Source: Alphaproteobacteria bacterium
Lineage (GTDB): Bacteria; Pseudomonadota; Alphaproteobacteria; SMXP01
Direction: 5' to 3'
NCBI GenBank assembly: GCA_004356335.1
Contig: SMXP01000035.1
Coordinates: forward strand, 1 to 9,009
Length of the DNA: 9,009 bases
The notes under the pieces are model-generated. The model ran no database searches. It had not been told where the DNA came from and saw only the letters and a list, made by a program, of their open reading frames with translations. Position 1 is the stretch's first letter; the number at the start of each line of letters is the position of its first letter. A program made the translations under genes and the position numbers. Shown here piece by piece: positions 6,315 to 9,009 of this stretch.

Positions 6315-7253
6315 ATGGTTTTGACCGTAGCCATTCAAATGGATGCGATCGATAAGATCGACATTGATGGGGATTCGACCTTTGCCCTGGCGTTGGAAGC
6401 GCAGGCCCGGGGGCATCGTCTATATTATTATTTGACTCGCCAAATGAGCATGATGGACGGCCGGGTTTATGCCATGCTCCGTCCCCTGACGGTCCGGCGC
6501 GAGCAGGGCAATCATTTCACCTTAGGTGACGAGAAGGTGTGCGATCTTGCCGCGATGGATGTGGTCATGATGCGGCAGGATCCGCCCTTCGACATGAGTT
6601 ACATCACCGCCACCCATCTATTGGAGCGGATCCATCCGGAAACGCTGGTGGTCAACGACCCGGCCCATGTGCGCAATGCTCCGGAAAAACTTTTCGTGAC
6701 CTTGTTCGACGGCGTCATGCCGCCCACGCTGATTTCCAGCGACGAACAGGAAATCAAAGCGTTTCGTAAGAAACACGGAGATATCATCGTCAAGCCTTTA
6801 TATGGCAATGGCGGTGCGGCGGTGTTCCGTGTCCGGCCGGATGATGAAAACCTAAACGCCCTGTTGGAATTGTTTGCCGAAAATTACCGCGAACCGATTA
6901 TCACGCAAGCCTATGTGCCGGCGGTGCGCCAGGGTGACAAGCGCATCATTTTGGTCGACGGTGAGCCGGTGGGCGCCCTCAATCGCATTCCGGCAGAGGG
7001 CGAATCGCGCTCCAACCTGCATGTCGGCGGCACGCCGGCCAAAACCCAACTGACCAAACGCGAACGGGAAATCTGCCGCATCATCGGCCCGGAACTCAAA
7101 AAGCGCGGACTGATCTTTGCCGGCATCGACGTGATCGGCGATTACCTGACCGAGATCAATGTCACCTCGCCCACCGGCATTCAGGAGATCGAACGGTTCG
7201 ACGGCACCAATATCGCCGGCCTCATCTGGGATGTCGTCGAGGCGAAGAGGTGA
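6315..7253 (+). CDS. gshB: Glutathione synthetase
   Basis: GshB joins gamma-glutamylcysteine and glycine with ATP to make glutathione, the second step of glutathione synthesis, in the cytoplasm. The 312-residue protein matches the bacterial family length (E. coli 316) and the ATP-grasp layout. The N-terminal domain has MRQDPPFDM (86-94). NDP (114-116) comes next. The ATP-grasp lysine and glycine loop is KPLYGNGG (160-167), a variant I associate with alphaproteobacterial enzymes, where enterobacteria have KPLDGMGG. RIPAEGESRSNLHVGG follows at 224-239. The metal-binding INVTSPTG is at 281-288. The start at 6315 is supported by GAGAAG upstream. The 148-base gap from dolP leaves room for its own promoter, though none is clear. 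In Alphaproteobacteria gshB commonly follows rsmI-yraN; here dolP lies between. Confidence 0.97.
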   Translation: MVLTVAIQMDAIDKIDIDGDSTFALALEAQARGHRLYYYLTRQMSMMDGRVYAMLRPLTVRREQGNHFTLGDEKVCDLAAMDVVMMRQDPPFDMSYITATHLLERIHPETLVVNDPAHVRNAPEKLFVTLFDGVMPPTLISSDEQEIKAFRKKHGDIIVKPLYGNGGAAVFRVRPDDENLNALLELFAENYREPIITQAYVPAVRQGDKRIILVDGEPVGALNRIPAEGESRSNLHVGGTPAKTQLTKREREICRIIGPELKKRGLIFAGIDVIGDYLTEINVTSPTGIQEIERFDGTNIAGLIWDVVEAKR

Positions 7254-7323
7254 GGAAACCAAAAAAGCCGACCGGCACCCGGATTTGTTCCCTAAATGTT
7301 CTTGATTTGCCCGTAATGCGCGA

Positions 7324-7454
7324 CTAGAGTGTTTCCAGGAGTGAAGACCGTCCTTGCCAAGGTCAATCGATCCGGTGGATCGATTGAAGGGATGAACGGA
7401 CACCGGTTTTCCGTCCGGAAACACGACAAAACAATAACTTAGGAAGGACCCTAG
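7324..7454 (+). repeat. Intergenic composite repeat, copy 3 (rearranged, 131 bp)
   Basis: It has the same boundaries as copy 2: CTAGAG at the left, CCCTAG at the right. Shared parts are the left arm with GTGTTTCC (7329-7336), the right arm of that module (GGACACCGG onward from 7398, with GGAAACAC following), the A-rich linker and the final ACCCTAG. Two modules differ. First, 5 bases of copy 2 (3997-4001) are replaced by 57 bases (7341-7397). Second, 27 bases holding the inner hairpin of the right module are missing. The length balances exactly: 106 plus 52 minus 27 gives 131. The right end now forms a 10-bp palindrome ACCCTAGGGT (7448-7457). The repeat ends 29 bases before the comM start. Confidence 0.88.
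7363..7387 (+). repeat. Perfect 11-bp inverted repeat inside copy 3
   Basis: TCAATCGATCC (7363-7373) and GGATCGATTGA (7377-7387) are exact reverse complements around a GGT loop. The hairpin lies inside the 57-base segment that is absent from copy 2. No T-run follows, so it is not an obvious terminator. It looks like a separate mosaic module inserted into the repeat. Confidence 0.85.
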
Positions 7455-7483
7455 GGTAAGGGTTAACCAAAACAGGGGCGCGC

Positions 7484-9009
7484 ATGATTGCACGGGTCTA
7501 TACGGTCGCTTTCCAAGGCATTGAGGCGCGTGAGGTCGACGTGCAGGTCCATCTGACCGGCGGCCTGCCCGGGTTTAGCGTGGTCGGCTTGGGCGACAAG
7601 GCGGTGGCGGAAAGCCGCGATCGGGTGCGCGCGGCCCTATCGGCCATGGGCCTGAGTCTGCCGCCCAAGCGCATCACGGTCAATTTGGCGCCGGCCGATC
7701 TGCCCAAAGAAGGCAGCCATTACGATCTGCCCATCGCCTTGGGCCTTATGGTGGCGTTGGGCGTGCTGCCCGGCGACAGCCTGTCTCGCTACACGGCCCT
7801 GGGCGAGTTGGCGCTGGACGGCCGGATCAGTCCGGTCGCCGGCACGTTGCCGGCGGCGATCGCCGCCCATGGTGCCGGCCGGGGGCTCATCTGCCCCAAA
7901 GATTGCGGACCGGAAGCGGCCTGGTCGGGATTGGACGATGTGTTGGCGCCGGCCTCTCTGATCCAGATCGTCAATCATTTCAAAGGCAGCCAAGTCCTGT
8001 CTCCGCCCGAGCCGGGCGCCACTCTGGCGCGCCGGAAGCAGCCGGATCTTGCGGACATTAAGGGCCAGGAAAGCGCCAAGCGCGCTTTGGAAGTGGCCGC
8101 CGCCGGCGGTCATAATTTGCTCATGATCGGCCCGCCGGGGGCCGGCAAGTCCATGCTGGCGCAGCGCCTACCGGGTATTTTGCCGCCCTTGTCGCCGGCC
8201 GAGATGCTCGATGTCAGCCTGATCCACTCGATTGCCGGGCTGATCGAACAGGGCCGCATCGGTCAGGACCGGCCGTTCCGCACACCGCATCATTCGGCCA
8301 GCATGGCCGCCATGGTGGGCGGTGGCCGGCGCGTCATGCCGGGGGAAGTGTCGCTCGCCCATTTGGGCGTGTTGTTCCTCGATGAATTGCCGGAATTTTC
8401 CCGCCAAGTGCTCGATTCCTTGCGCCAGCCTTTGGAAAGTGGCGAGGCGGTGATCGCCCGGGCCAATGCCCATGTCACCTATCCCGCGCGCATCCAGCTG
8501 GTTGCCGCCATGAATCCGTGCCGCTGCGGCTATGCCCATGAATTGGGCCGGACCTGCCGGCGCGGCGCCCATTGCATCCAGGACTATCAATCAAAGATTT
8601 CCGGGCCCCTGATGGATCGGATCGATCTGCACATCACCCTGCCGCCGGTCAGTGCGGCGGATTTGACCTTGCCGCCGCCGTCGGAAGGCAGCGCGCAGGT
8701 GGCGGCCCGTGTCGCTCAAGCCCGTGACATACAGACCGCACGTTACGCCGCCTACGACACGCTAGCCTCGACCAATGCCCAGGCCGACGGCAAAGTGCTC
8801 GAGGCGGTGGCGGCGCCCGACGGCGAGGGCCGCGCGCTTCTGGCCGATGCGGTGGATGCCATGAGACTGTCGGCACGGGGCTATCACCGGGTGTTACGCG
8901 TGGCGCGGACGCTGGCGGATTTGGCCGGCGCCCCTGACGTGCGCCGCGGCCACATCGCCGAAGCGCTCAATTACCGCCAGCCGGCCCAAGCCGCTTTGAT
9001 GGCCGCCGC
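7484..9009 (+). CDS. comM: ComM/YifB family Mg-chelatase-like AAA+ ATPase (3' end beyond window)
   Basis: ComM proteins are hexameric AAA+ helicases that promote branch migration during natural transformation in characterised bacteria; many carriers are not known to be competent. The frame is open for 508 codons to the window edge without a stop. It starts with MIARVYTVAFQGIEAREVDV and the N-terminal ChlI-type domain (LPGFSVVGLGDKAV, then NLAPADLPKEGSHYDLPIAL). Walker A is GPPGAGKS at 216-223 and Walker B is LFLDELPEF with Asp300-Glu301. A cysteine set, Cys346, Cys348, Cys358 and Cys364, matches the family's zinc-type insert just before ISGPLMDRIDL. The last residues (EALNYRQPAQAA) are typical of the extreme C-terminus, so only a few codons should be missing. 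AGGGG (7474-7478) precedes the ATG by 5 bases. Repeat copy 3 lies immediately upstream. Confidence 0.95.
   Translation, partial: MIARVYTVAFQGIEAREVDVQVHLTGGLPGFSVVGLGDKAVAESRDRVRAALSAMGLSLPPKRITVNLAPADLPKEGSHYDLPIALGLMVALGVLPGDSLSRYTALGELALDGRISPVAGTLPAAIAAHGAGRGLICPKDCGPEAAWSGLDDVLAPASLIQIVNHFKGSQVLSPPEPGATLARRKQPDLADIKGQESAKRALEVAAAGGHNLLMIGPPGAGKSMLAQRLPGILPPLSPAEMLDVSLIHSIAGLIEQGRIGQDRPFRTPHHSASMAAMVGGGRRVMPGEVSLAHLGVLFLDELPEFSRQVLDSLRQPLESGEAVIARANAHVTYPARIQLVAAMNPCRCGYAHELGRTCRRGAHCIQDYQSKISGPLMDRIDLHITLPPVSAADLTLPPPSEGSAQVAARVAQARDIQTARYAAYDTLASTNAQADGKVLEAVAAPDGEGRALLADAVDAMRLSARGYHRVLRVARTLADLAGAPDVRRGHIAEALNYRQPAQAALMAA

Noticed and set aside
1..7454. Repeats as a CRISPR array or insertion-sequence remnants
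   Set aside because: The three copies are kilobases apart without regular spacers, and no transposase-like frame, target duplication or cas gene is visible.
6852..7493. Open minus-strand frame of 213 codons opposite gshB
   Set aside because: It mirrors the well-supported gshB frame, has no recognisable domain or ribosome site, and starts inside comM; it is a frame shadow.

Overview
The window looks like a piece of alphaproteobacterial chromosome. It carries eight housekeeping genes and no phage, transposase, CRISPR or RNA gene that I can see. The gene order (rph, rdgB, hemW, a divergent LpoA-type lipoprotein, rsmI, yraN, gshB, comM) and the protein signatures, such as the GshB glycine loop KPLYGNGG and the TPR-less LpoA-like protein, fit Alphaproteobacteria. 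I cannot name the genus.

Layout. (1) Bases 1-53 are the right-hand part of an intergenic repeat cut by the window edge. (2) Bases 154-2659 form a co-oriented run rph (tRNA 3' processing), rdgB (removal of non-canonical purine nucleotides) and hemW (radical-SAM haem chaperone); rdgB and hemW overlap. (3) Bases 2656-3942, minus strand, encode a lipoprotein of the LpoA/LppC type. Its stop codon interlocks with that of hemW. (4) Bases 3943-4115 are a divergent gap mostly filled by a second repeat copy. (5) Bases 4116-6166 carry rsmI (16S rRNA methyltransferase), yraN (UPF0102 nuclease-fold protein, ATGA overlap) and a dual-BON outer-membrane lipoprotein that I identify as DolP. (6) gshB (glutathione synthetase) occupies 6315-7253. 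(7) Bases 7254-7483 hold a third, rearranged repeat copy. (8) comM (MoxR/Mg-chelatase-like AAA+ helicase) starts at 7484 and runs off the right edge with apparently only a few codons missing.

How the genes relate. rsmI, the LpoA-like gene, yraN and dolP are also neighbours in E. coli (yraL, yraM, yraN, yraP), so the middle of the window is a rearranged version of an old envelope/ribosome gene neighbourhood. The outer genes are general housekeeping: RNA processing, nucleotide-pool cleaning, haem handling, glutathione synthesis, DNA uptake/recombination.

I found no new enzymatic system. The real novelty candidate is non-coding: a composite repeat bounded by CTAG at both ends and made of two hairpin modules. 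It occurs three times in the same orientation, each time just upstream of a plus-strand gene. Copies 1 and 2 are nearly identical where they can be compared. Copy 3 has lost exactly the inner hairpin of one module and gained a different hairpin in the other. Copy 2 fills the rsmI/LpoA divergent promoter region, so it probably contributes promoter or leader sequence.
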